A DNA stretch of 8,428 nt from positions 1 through 8,428 of the forward strand of contig CAMWQZ010000032.1 of the NCBI GenBank assembly GCA_947176515.1, in the 5' to 3' direction. Shown here piece after piece: positions 1-7,172 of the stretch. The notes under the pieces were generated by a model. That model made no database searches. It was not told the DNA's origin and saw only the letters and a list, made by a program, of their open reading frames with translations. The position numbers and the translations under genes were made by a program. Within the stretch, counting starts at the first letter, position 1. Each line of letters starts with the position of its first letter. This stretch comes from an uncultured Bacteroidales bacterium. GTDB lineage: Bacteria > Bacteroidota > Bacteroidia > Bacteroidales > Muribaculaceae.

Positions 1-1388
1 CCCCAGTCGGTGCCAGTAGTCCAATATGAATAAGGCTTGCCGTTAATCACCATAGCATGAACTGTCGGTCGGCGAGCTCCGTCGCGAGTAAGCCATTTGC
101 CAGAACGGGACCACCATACTTCTGCGTTTTTCGAATCCATCTTCCAACCATTGACGTCGGTACAATGGTAGTCCATCGTGCCGCGATTTGAGCCGTCGGG
201 GTTATTGAGGTAAATCTGAATCTGACCATTGTCTTCGCCGGGATTATCCTTAGTATCACCTACGAGATACGGATCAGCAGGGGTTGTGCCGAAGAACGAA
301 ATCATCTGATAGCTATTTTTATCAAGGGCGCTATAACCTGTCTTGATTATATCATAGCCGGGAATCATTTTACCTCCGGCAAAGGAGAACTTGTAGTGAG
401 AACCATCGGTGTCATGAGGAGCCGAGGCTGCGATAACGGCAGAGCCGGTAACGTCGCCTGCAATATTAATATAAGGAGAAGCGTCAGCTGCGTTTGCGCT
501 AATGTCGACCGAGACTTCAGCTGTGCCGAGATGGACGGGGGCTGCAGTCGGAGTTGTCCAATAGTAGAAGTCAGTCTTGCCAGAAGCCTTGCGACCAACA
601 GCAGCGACCATATTGCCAGCCCAGTCAGAAGCGACAGCCACAACATCGGCAGGAGCGATGCCACCGAGATTGAGCGAACCGGCAGGAGCGAGAGTGCGAA
701 TGTCAAACACCTTAAAGGCATGGGCAGGATTGGCTGTAACCGCACCGGCACCTGAACCGCCATCATCACCCCAAGCAAAGCGACGAGAGAAAACTACGAT
801 GTGCTTGTTGCCGCAGAAGGCAGGGAAGCCCATGACATCGCCCTGATTTGCATTGAGATTGTCGCCAGCCCATGTGCCGTAAGCTCCGGGGAAGCCAAGC
901 TCTGAAAAGGTCTTAAATTCCAATTTCTTGCCTTCGGTGAAGCCTTCGCCAAAGGGGACGGGCACAGGAGGCACGATTACGTAAGTAACGTAATATTTAT
1001 GAGTATTGGAACCGTCGGCAGAGGTAACGGTATAGACAACGGGATTATCTGGGTCAGAAAAGTCCTGAGGTTCTGTCATCAACGGAGAGACAGTAGCACC
1101 CATTGACAAATAGAACGTGGGTACAGCTCCATTGAGCTCGCCCTTAATATCATAATCCTCGGGAACACGGATATAGATAGTGTCGCCATCTTCAGAAAAA
1201 CGAGAACGGAAGACGGGAGCAGCCTTGTCGGGATTAACACCAACACCAGTGACAGTGAAGTTGAAAGGCTCAATCTTAGCCTCGCTGCGAAGAGTGTCGG
1301 AGATGTCGTCTTTACAGGAAGTCACAGCAGCGACAGCCACGACTGAAAGCGCCGAGGCAAGCAGATATCTGAATGATTTTATCTTCAT
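1..1388 (-). CDS. Large PUL surface lipoprotein, DUF5018-like (3' end outside window)
   Basis: Fourth gene of the SusC/SusD operon. It starts at ATG 1388 and stays open through base 1, giving 462 visible residues and no stop. The start is followed by a lipoprotein signal peptide (MKIKSFRYLLASALSVVAVA...) with lipobox VTSC and Cys25. The next residues, KDD, resemble the acidic surface-export signal of Bacteroidetes lipoproteins. Residues about 30-135 look like a beta-sandwich module ending in VVYTVTSADGSNTHKYYVTY, a pattern common at the N terminus of DUF5018-type PUL lipoproteins. The rest contains blade-like strands such as FKVFDIRTLAPAGSLNL and SDWAGNMVAAVGR, which suggest a beta-propeller-like fold. 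It is rich in Trp, Tyr, Gly and Asp near the left edge, as sugar-binding proteins often are. By position it may be a surface glycan-binding protein in the SusE/SusF slot. No catalytic motif is recognised. The family name is from memory of the pattern, not a search. The gap to the upstream gene is 23 nt. Confidence 0.8.
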   Translation of the reverse strand, partial: MKIKSFRYLLASALSVVAVAAVTSCKDDISDTLRSEAKIEPFNFTVTGVGVNPDKAAPVFRSRFSEDGDTIYIRVPEDYDIKGELNGAVPTFYLSMGATVSPLMTEPQDFSDPDNPVVYTVTSADGSNTHKYYVTYVIVPPVPVPFGEGFTEGKKLEFKTFSELGFPGAYGTWAGDNLNANQGDVMGFPAFCGNKHIVVFSRRFAWGDDGGSGAGAVTANPAHAFKVFDIRTLAPAGSLNLGGIAPADVVAVASDWAGNMVAAVGRKASGKTDFYYWTTPTAAPVHLGTAEVSVDISANAADASPYINIAGDVTGSAVIAASAPHDTDGSHYKFSFAGGKMIPGYDIIKTGYSALDKNSYQMISFFGTTPADPYLVGDTKDNPGEDNGQIQIYLNNPDGSNRGTMDYHCTDVNGWKMDSKNAEVWWSRSGKWLTRDGARRPTVHAMVINGKPYSYWTTGTDW

Positions 1389-1411
1389 AACTGTAAGTGA
1401 TTTCTAAAGGG

Positions 1412-1906
1412 TTAATCTTCGGGATTGATTTTATACTCGCCCTCGAAATAGCCAATGATTGTATAGGGGCGAACTGTGCCTATGCCTGAAGTCACGGTGA
1501 CGTCAATGCCCTGAGCTACGCCCTCGGCATTACGGTTGGTAATATTTTTGATACCGCCGAGACCGGGGCGGACAATCTGGTCAAATGTGAGTGACGCACC
1601 GAGATAGCAATGCTCGGGGTTGTAGATGCCTCGAAGAGTCGGAGACAGTTCGAAAAGGACCACGCCATGTCCACCCTCGACAGTCTTAAGCGTCACCTGG
1701 TCAGCAGGAACGACCTGTCCGGCGGCATTATACTCGATAATCTTGCCAGCGATGCCGTCAGCGCCTGGGATAGTTTTGATTGTCACAGTCCTGAGGAGAG
1801 TGTCGTCGTGCTCGAACTCATGATCAGATTCAGCGCATGAGCCAACTGCAAGGCTAAAGAAAGCGGCTAAAGCCGAAGCAGTGATATATTTGAAAAGTTT
1901 CATCAT
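1412..1906 (-). CDS. Small lipoprotein of unknown family in SusC/SusD operon
   Basis: A 164-residue protein, third in the operon, 36 nt after the SusD stop and 23 nt before the next lipoprotein start. It begins with tandem ATGs (1906 and 1903) and either may be used. The N terminus is a lipoprotein signal peptide with lipobox AVGSC (Cys24 from the first Met). It is followed by a strongly acidic stretch, AESDHEFEHDD, that fits export to the cell surface. The mature part is short and beta-rich (for example LLRTVTIKTIPGADG and GIDVTVTSGIGTVRPYTIIG), which suggests one or two small beta-sandwich domains. It has one further Cys, in PEHCYLG. I do not recognise the family and see no catalytic motif. 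Its position after SusD suggests an outer-membrane surface accessory, perhaps a glycan-binding or SusCD-associated protein. That role is inference from context only. Confidence 0.85.
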   Translation of the reverse strand: MMKLFKYITASALAAFFSLAVGSCAESDHEFEHDDTLLRTVTIKTIPGADGIAGKIIEYNAAGQVVPADQVTLKTVEGGHGVVLFELSPTLRGIYNPEHCYLGASLTFDQIVRPGLGGIKNITNRNAEGVAQGIDVTVTSGIGTVRPYTIIGYFEGEYKINPED

Positions 1907-1942
1907 TAAACTCTTAACGTAACTGTTAATAAATTATTGTTA

Positions 1943-3679
1943 TTACCATCCGGGGTTATCCAAGCAAAGCTTGTTGTTAGTAAGCTCGTCGGCAGGGATA
2001 GAGAAATAATAGTAACGTTGCTGGAATATGCGTTTGTTGCCACCGTCGCAGTCAACCTGCGTGTATTGGAACGATCCGGAGGCACGTCTGGCAATTCTCA
2101 CGCCATGGACGGTCTGACCGTCGATAACTTCGTGAGCGATTTTCCAACGACGGAGGTCCCAGTAGCGCAGACCCTCGCCGGCGAGCTCGCAGATACGCTC
2201 CTTACGGAGAATCTTCATGAACGACTCTTTATCGGGAGCATCGGCAATAGTTTTGGCAGGGAGGCCTACGCGCTTGCGCACTTGGTTAAGGGGCTCGAGG
2301 GCGTCACTGATGCGGTCGAGCTCGGCAAGAGCCTCAGCCTTGTTGAGAAGGACTTCGGCATAGCGGAGAACATTTTCGGTAATCCAACTCTGCTTGGTGG
2401 TCCATTCAGAGTTATTCTCCATAAGATATTTGCGCATATAGTAGCCTGTGCAAGTGTGACCGGCTGTAGAACCGGCATTAACATACTCTTTGAAGGCATC
2501 GGCGCCATCGGCGATTGAAGCATTCATACCGACGAAAGTCTCGATTGTGCGTTTTTCCCAGGTAGCGCCGTTATAGAGGATTGTAGCGTGGAAACGTGGT
2601 TCACGATAAGTGTATGGGTCCTCGAGTCGCTTGCCGGTGGCATCGGTAACCTTGCTCCAGGTTGACCAATCAAACTCGGTGCCATCTTTGAACTCATAAG
2701 AGTCAGCGAGCTCAGAAGTCGGGACAATCTGGCCCATAGAGTTTGCGCTGGTATTGTAGACCTTACCGTCGCCAAAGGGTCGCATCTTGCTGTCAAACTC
2801 AAATTTGGTAATGTCTTTCTTACCATAGATAGCATAGATAACTTCCTTGCGGTTTTCGGCATCCTTGTCAAGCTTAAAAAGGTTGGCATAATCGGCTACG
2901 AGGTCGTAGTTGCCAAGTTCTTTACATTTATCGGCTGCCTCGACAACGGTTTCCCAATCGTGAGCATAGAGGGCGAGACGGCTAAGGAAGCCGTAAGCCA
3001 TGCCCTTAGTTGCACGACCAAGATACTTAGACTCATCCCATTTCAACGGAAGGTCTTCGATAGCAGCTTTCATTTCACTTATAATATAATCATAAGTCTC
3101 GGCTTCGGATGCACGAGCACGATTGCGGTCGGCTTCATACTGGCCGTCGTCGGTCTTTCCTTTGATGCCTGACCAAGGTGTGCGGATGACAGCGCCACCA
3201 AAAGCTCGAGCGATAAACCAGTAGTTGATGGCATTACAGAAACGGGCCTCGGCGATGCGTGTTTTCTGCCATTGCTCGCCGAACTTAGCTCCCTTATCTT
3301 CGATAGAGTTGATAAGGATATTGGTGCGTTTGATACGAGTATAAGCCTCACCCCAAATAGAGAAATCGCTCGCATTGTTTTTACCAAACTTCGAAGTCTC
3401 CATGAGGTTTTTATTATACATGTGCTCGTACTGGTCCCAGGATGTGGACTTGTAGAGGTCAGTGTAAGCGTCGTAGAAACGACGAGTGTTGCTGCGGAGA
3501 TTAGAGTGGTCGGCAATGGTGTTGTATGCGGCTATTACATAACCGTCGGCAACATCGGGGTCGCTCCACATGGCTATTTCATTAAACTGGGTTGTGGGCT
3601 CAACATCAAGGACATAGTCGCAAGATGATGTAGAGACAGCCAGCGCTGCAGAAATTATGATATAATTAATCTTTTTCAT
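1943..3679 (-). CDS. SusD/RagB-family nutrient-binding outer-membrane lipoprotein
   Basis: This 578-residue protein is the surface lid and ligand-binding partner of the adjacent SusC-type channel. The signal peptide ends in lipobox STSSC, with Cys20 as the lipidated residue. The N-terminal SusD-like part covers roughly residues 21-240, with the usual early WSDPDVADGYVIAAYNTI helix. The C-terminal SusD/RagB part follows, with family landmarks: PTSELADSYEFKDG (320-333), a TPR-like helix pair from LRYAEVLLNKAEALAELD to LNQVRKRVGLP (438-474), LRKERICELAGEGLRYWDLRRW (491-512, containing the RKERxxEL motif) and the C-terminal NPGW. Length is normal and the frame intact. The start is 21 nt after the SusC stop, with an A/T-rich context (TTTAAATATG) and no Shine-Dalgarno motif, as is usual in Bacteroidetes. 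SusD proteins bind oligosaccharides or, in RagB-like cases, peptides. The ligand cannot be read from the sequence. Confidence 0.97.
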   Translation of the reverse strand: MKKINYIIISAALAVSTSSCDYVLDVEPTTQFNEIAMWSDPDVADGYVIAAYNTIADHSNLRSNTRRFYDAYTDLYKSTSWDQYEHMYNKNLMETSKFGKNNASDFSIWGEAYTRIKRTNILINSIEDKGAKFGEQWQKTRIAEARFCNAINYWFIARAFGGAVIRTPWSGIKGKTDDGQYEADRNRARASEAETYDYIISEMKAAIEDLPLKWDESKYLGRATKGMAYGFLSRLALYAHDWETVVEAADKCKELGNYDLVADYANLFKLDKDAENRKEVIYAIYGKKDITKFEFDSKMRPFGDGKVYNTSANSMGQIVPTSELADSYEFKDGTEFDWSTWSKVTDATGKRLEDPYTYREPRFHATILYNGATWEKRTIETFVGMNASIADGADAFKEYVNAGSTAGHTCTGYYMRKYLMENNSEWTTKQSWITENVLRYAEVLLNKAEALAELDRISDALEPLNQVRKRVGLPAKTIADAPDKESFMKILRKERICELAGEGLRYWDLRRWKIAHEVIDGQTVHGVRIARRASGSFQYTQVDCDGGNKRIFQQRYYYFSIPADELTNNKLCLDNPGW

Positions 3680-3700
3680 ATTTAAAGGACGATGAGAGGA

Positions 3701-6700
3701 TTAGAACGAAACGTTAAGACCTAAACTCCAAGTAGCCTGCTGAGGATAGTAGCCGGCAGAAACAGAGGGAGACTCTGGGTCGACCCACTTGAAGTGGCTA
3801 AAGGTAAGGACGTTTGTGCCGGCAACGTAAACGTTGATGCGGCTGAAAGGCGTCTTTTTGAGAGCGCTTGCCGGAACGTCGTAACCGAAGGTCAAGCTCT
3901 TGAGACGGAGATACTCACCGTTGATAAGCCACCAGGTAGAGCAGACAGAGTTGTTACCGTTGACGATGGTTGACAAGCGTGGGTAACGGGCATTGGTATT
4001 TTCTGGCGTCCATGCCTCTTCGACAAGATATTTGGGAGAGTTAGCGTCGCCATAGAAGGGCTTGGTATAAGGAGTAGAGTCGGTGTGGCCATTGCCCCAG
4101 GTGCCGTTGAGTGTATAATCGACATGGCTAACGCCCTGCCAGAGCATATTGAGATAGAAATTGCGGTAGTTGAAATCCATGTTCATTGAGAAGGTGATTT
4201 CGGGGAGGGCACCGTAGCCGATGCGGACGTAGTCAGACTCTGTGCCTTTATACATAATCTTGCCGTCGCCGTTGGTGTCTTCATAAAGGATATCACCGAG
4301 GCGGATTGTGCCTGACGGGGCTGCAGGGGCGTTGTCAATCTGCTCCTGAGTCTGAGCAAGACCAGTGGCGATAAGGCCGAAGCGAGCACCCATCGGATAA
4401 CCGATTACGTTGCGCCAAGAGGGATGGTCATCGTTGATTTTCCTTTTGAGGACCTTATTACGGGCGAAGCCGAATGTGCCGCGGATGCGATAGCTGAAGT
4501 CTTTGTTGACGGTGAGCTCGTGTTTGAGAGTGAAGTCGATACCACGGTTTTCGACAGCGCCGGAGTTCTCATACTTGGGATTATTAGCGCCGAGTGACGA
4601 CGGGAATACGCCGCCGATGCCTTCGAGGAGGTCGTCGGTATGCTGGTAGAATACGTCGATTTCAGCTCCGAAGATTCGCTTTTTTAAGTCGAAGTCAAGG
4701 CCGACGTTATATGTGCGCGTAGTTGACCATACAAGATCAGCTGAGGGGTATGAGTTGGTATAATAGAGTGTGAGCGGATTGCCGTTCATGATTGTTCCAT
4801 TAGGAACTTTTGTATACAAGGTCTTAAAGAGGAATGAAGGGATGCCATCTTTACCGGCCTCACCGTAGCTGGCACGAAGTTTGAGGAAGTCGAGCCACGG
4901 CAAATTATTGCTAATGAATGATTCACGTGACAGGACCCAACCTGCGGACACTGAGGGGAAGAAACCCCAGCGGTGTTGTGGTGCAAAGTTAAATGAACCA
5001 TCGACGCGGAACGCAAATTCGACGAGGTATTTTTCATCCCATGTGAAGTTTAAACGACCAACGTGAGAGACACGTCCAGTGTTCTGATGGCTACCCAACA
5101 CAGATGTTCCAATAACTTCGTCGGCAAGAGAAATATCGACAGGGTCGAAAGCACTATAACCACGCGCCTGTGCCTGGAATACGCCGTTAGTGTACTTCGT
5201 TGCCTCATAGAGGTAAAGCGCACCTATGTCAGCTTTGCCGAACTTGTGATTGTAAGAAATCTGAGGACGGAGAATCCAATTGCCGCTCCAGTGAGAGGCA
5301 CGGAAATATGCACCTTCACCGGGCTTGCCATAACCGGGCTTGTAAGCGAACTGAGGCTCACCGAAATTCTCGTCAACGGCATACTGGGCGATGTAGCCGT
5401 CGAAATCGTCGGTCAGACCGTGGTTTGCATCATACGACCCCCAGATTGACGCTCTTAGGCCATCGAGGATGGGATGAATGTCCTTGAAGTCATATTCGAG
5501 CTGGAAGTTGGCAATAAGGCGATTGCTATACAGGTGTTTCCAGCCAGCGCCTTCGAGAGAGGCAATAGGATTGATATGGGAACCATTGGTTGACCAAGCA
5601 ACCGGATAGCCATTATAGGTTTTCTGAAAAATAGGGAGCATGGTGAGCGCCTCTCGCGAGGGGTTGAACTCGCTCTGCTGGTCGAGGCTCGCTGCCGGCC
5701 AAAGGCGCTCAGTGCGATAACCGGCGATGTTGGCGAGGAAGCGCATGTTTTTTGCCACCTTGATATCAAGGTTAGAGCGGAAGTTGTAGCGACGGTAGTT
5801 GGTGTTGCGCATTGTGCCTTCCTGGTCCATCAAACCAAGAGACACGAAGTAGTTGACATTTTTCGTACCGCCGGTAGCAGAAACAGTGTGCTGCTGGGTG
5901 AAGCCGGTCTTGAATGTTTCTTTAATCCAATCGGTTTCACCAAGGTAGTCATCCGGGGCTGCTTCGCGCACACGTCGCTGTATTTCAGCAGTGTAACGCG
6001 GCGTAATTCCGTCCATAGCCGACGCCTTGTTGTGCCAGTACATGTATTCTTCGGCGTTGAGATACTTGGGCAGCGCAGTGTTGTGAGTCCAAGTGAGTGC
6101 TCCCGAATAGGAAATTTTTGCCGACCCTTCCTGGCCTTTCTTGGTGGTAACGAGGATAACGCCATTTGCACCCTGCACACCATAGATGGCTGCCGCGGCA
6201 TCCTTAAGGACTGAAATGCTTTCGACGTCCTGGGGGTTGACCTGGTTCATATCCATCGGTACGCCGTCGACAATTACAAGTGGACCTGAGCCGCCAAAGT
6301 CGTTGATACCGCGAACATGGATAGAAGTAGCGTCGCCACCAGGGACACCGGTTGACTGGACTGATGTGATACCCGAGACCTTACCGGTTAGAAGGTTTGA
6401 CACGTTCTGCATCGGTGCTTTAACGAGGTCGTTGCCTGTAATAGCAGAGACCGAGCCGGTGAGGCTGACTTTCTTCTGCACACCGTAACCAACGACTACG
6501 AGTTCGTCGAGGGCCTCGGTGTCTTCAACGAGGACGATGTCGACGTTGCTGCGGCCTTTAATGGCAATCGACTGGGATTTATAACCGATGTATGACACTT
6601 CGATGGTGCCGTTGAGATTAGGAAGTTTTAGCGCGAAACGTCCGTCGATATTTGTGGCGGCAGCAATATTCGCATTTCCTTTGAGTTTCACCGATACACC

Positions 6701-6826
6701 CGGCATAGTCTCGCCAGATGAGTCAGTGATTGTACCTGTGAGTGTCACTTGTGCGAACGCAGCGGCCGCAACAAACAGGCACCACAGTGAGACCAATAGC
6801 CTAAAGTTTTTTGCAATAAGTTTCAT
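3701..6826 (-). CDS. SusC/RagA-family TonB-linked outer-membrane transporter
   Basis: This 1041-residue protein is a 22-strand-type outer-membrane channel that imports oligosaccharides or peptides with energy from TonB. It is first in the operon. A Sec signal peptide is cleaved about AFA|Q (residue 25). Residues 28-103 form a CarboxypepD-regulatory-like domain (TGTITDSSGETMPGVSVKLK ... VSYIGYKSQSI). The plug spans about 107-230: DELVVVGYGVQKK, then LLTGKVSGITS, VRGINDFGGSGPLVIVDGVP and GANGVILVTTKKGQ. The remainder is the beta-barrel, ending in SLGLNVSF with a terminal Phe typical of barrel proteins. No STN domain precedes the regulatory-like domain, so transcription is unlikely to be controlled by a paired ECF sigma/anti-sigma system. 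Length and frame are normal. The ATG at 6826 immediately precedes the signal peptide. A Bacteroidetes-type promoter lies about 140 nt upstream. Family assignment is firm; the substrate is unknown. Confidence 0.98.
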   Translation of the reverse strand: MKLIAKNFRLLVSLWCLFVAAAAFAQVTLTGTITDSSGETMPGVSVKLKGNANIAAATNIDGRFALKLPNLNGTIEVSYIGYKSQSIAIKGRSNVDIVLVEDTEALDELVVVGYGVQKKVSLTGSVSAITGNDLVKAPMQNVSNLLTGKVSGITSVQSTGVPGGDATSIHVRGINDFGGSGPLVIVDGVPMDMNQVNPQDVESISVLKDAAAAIYGVQGANGVILVTTKKGQEGSAKISYSGALTWTHNTALPKYLNAEEYMYWHNKASAMDGITPRYTAEIQRRVREAAPDDYLGETDWIKETFKTGFTQQHTVSATGGTKNVNYFVSLGLMDQEGTMRNTNYRRYNFRSNLDIKVAKNMRFLANIAGYRTERLWPAASLDQQSEFNPSREALTMLPIFQKTYNGYPVAWSTNGSHINPIASLEGAGWKHLYSNRLIANFQLEYDFKDIHPILDGLRASIWGSYDANHGLTDDFDGYIAQYAVDENFGEPQFAYKPGYGKPGEGAYFRASHWSGNWILRPQISYNHKFGKADIGALYLYEATKYTNGVFQAQARGYSAFDPVDISLADEVIGTSVLGSHQNTGRVSHVGRLNFTWDEKYLVEFAFRVDGSFNFAPQHRWGFFPSVSAGWVLSRESFISNNLPWLDFLKLRASYGEAGKDGIPSFLFKTLYTKVPNGTIMNGNPLTLYYTNSYPSADLVWSTTRTYNVGLDFDLKKRIFGAEIDVFYQHTDDLLEGIGGVFPSSLGANNPKYENSGAVENRGIDFTLKHELTVNKDFSYRIRGTFGFARNKVLKRKINDDHPSWRNVIGYPMGARFGLIATGLAQTQEQIDNAPAAPSGTIRLGDILYEDTNGDGKIMYKGTESDYVRIGYGALPEITFSMNMDFNYRNFYLNMLWQGVSHVDYTLNGTWGNGHTDSTPYTKPFYGDANSPKYLVEEAWTPENTNARYPRLSTIVNGNNSVCSTWWLINGEYLRLKSLTFGYDVPASALKKTPFSRINVYVAGTNVLTFSHFKWVDPESPSVSAGYYPQQATWSLGLNVSF

Positions 6827-6960
6827 GATCGATTTTAGGGGAATATTAAAGATTAGATTTTATTGTTTATTTTCTATATGGATTTGGAGAGTGGTAGTAT
6901 ATAAAGTGAATTCGAGTTTTAATAAAAAACTAAAAAATAACGGCTTATTAATTCAATTAT
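6827..6960 (-). other. AT-rich 5' leader of the SusC operon
   Basis: About 130 nt separate the predicted transcription start (near 6956-6960) from the SusC ATG. The stretch is very A/T-rich with A-runs close to the start codon, and has no Shine-Dalgarno sequence. A/T-rich, low-structure leaders are the normal ribosome-entry context in Bacteroidetes. No riboswitch class is recognised. The only hairpin I see is a weak 5-bp A/T stem at 6936-6949. The exact 5' end is inferred from the promoter position. Confidence 0.45.
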
Positions 6961-6964
6961 TTTT

Positions 6965-7000
6965 CAAAGCTATGAATAAATATTGGATTAGACAACAAAA
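6965..7000 (-). promoter_or_regulatory. Bacteroidetes-type sigma-ABfr promoter for the SusC operon
   Basis: On the minus strand, bases 6972-6965 read TAGCTTTG, an exact match to the TAnnTTTG -7 consensus of Bacteroides housekeeping promoters. The -33 region at 7000-6993 reads TTTTGTTG, matching the TTTG/TTG element. The spacing from the second TTG (6995-6993) to the -7 box is 20 nt, within the usual range. It lies between the upstream terminator and the SusC gene, the expected place for the operon promoter. The consensus is known from Bacteroides; use here is inferred. Confidence 0.7.
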
Positions 7001-7019
7001 TGTGCGACTTTTTTTGAAA

Positions 7020-7059
7020 GATTATTTGGCGAAATTAAAACGAATTAACTAAAATAATC
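7020..7059. promoter_or_regulatory. Possible operator: 8-bp inverted repeat upstream of the SusC promoter
   Basis: The arms GATTATTT (7020-7027) and AAATAATC (7052-7059) are perfect inverted copies separated by 24 bp. Their centres are 32 bp apart, close to three helical turns. The repeat sits about 20 bp upstream of the -33 element, a suitable place for an activator. The spacer also holds two near-identical minus-strand words, TTAATTCG and TTAATTTCG. In a region this A/T-rich an 8-bp inverted repeat can easily arise by chance, so this is only a candidate. Confidence 0.25.
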
Positions 7060-7109
7060 CAAAAACAAATTATCAATCAATAGGTTAGCGACATTCAGAG
7101 TGATATGTT

Positions 7110-7144
7110 AAAAAAACGCTCCGAAGCTACATGGCTTCGGAGCG
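7110..7144 (-). terminator. Rho-independent terminator of the GLUG-type surface protein gene
   Basis: Bases 7117-7127 (CGCTCCGAAGC) and 7134-7144 (GCTTCGGAGCG) form a perfect 11-bp, G/C-rich stem with a 6-nt loop. Read on the minus strand the stem is followed by seven T residues (7116-7110). It begins 28 nt after the stop codon at 7173. There is no T-run on the plus-strand side, so it acts in one direction. It separates the GLUG-type gene from the SusC operon. Confidence 0.95.
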
Positions 7145-7172
7145 CGATATTATCTGAGGTTTAAATCAGAGA

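Larger units (their letters stand above)
1..7000 (-). other. SusCD-type polysaccharide-utilisation operon (partial)
   Basis: Four same-strand genes follow one predicted promoter with gaps of 21, 36 and 23 nt, and I see no terminator hairpin between them: SusC, SusD, a small lipoprotein, then a large lipoprotein running off the left edge. This is the usual order of the outer-membrane core of a PUL, with the surface lipoproteins in the SusE/SusF position. No degradative enzyme, inner-membrane transporter or regulator is present within the window. The operon may continue past the left edge. Co-transcription is inferred from spacing. Confidence 0.85.

Noticed and set aside
396..846. Short frames on both strands overlapping the large lipoprotein
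   Set aside because: The minus-strand frame with lowest codon base at multiples of three is open from 1388 to base 1 and gives a coherent lipoprotein. The others are shadows of it.
1937..2518. Plus-strand reading frame of 193 codons opposite SusD
   Set aside because: It lies entirely antisense to a clear SusD gene, has no signal peptide or recognised motif, and is the kind of open frame expected opposite a G/C-biased coding sequence.
6932..6949. Hairpin plus T-run in the SusC leader (AATAA-GCCG-TTATT then T residues) as an attenuator
   Set aside because: The stem is only five A/T pairs, too weak to act as a terminator, and such words are expected in A/T-rich leader DNA.
6588..7052. Plus-strand reading frame of 154 codons spanning the SusC start and the intergenic region
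   Set aside because: The first half is antisense to the SusC signal peptide and regulatory domain. The second half is low-complexity A/T-rich translation with no family resemblance, and it covers the predicted promoter.
6827..7109. Invertible promoter, riboswitch or tRNA in the intergenic region
   Set aside because: I found no long inverted repeats flanking the promoter, no recombinase gene nearby, no known riboswitch core and no cloverleaf pattern.
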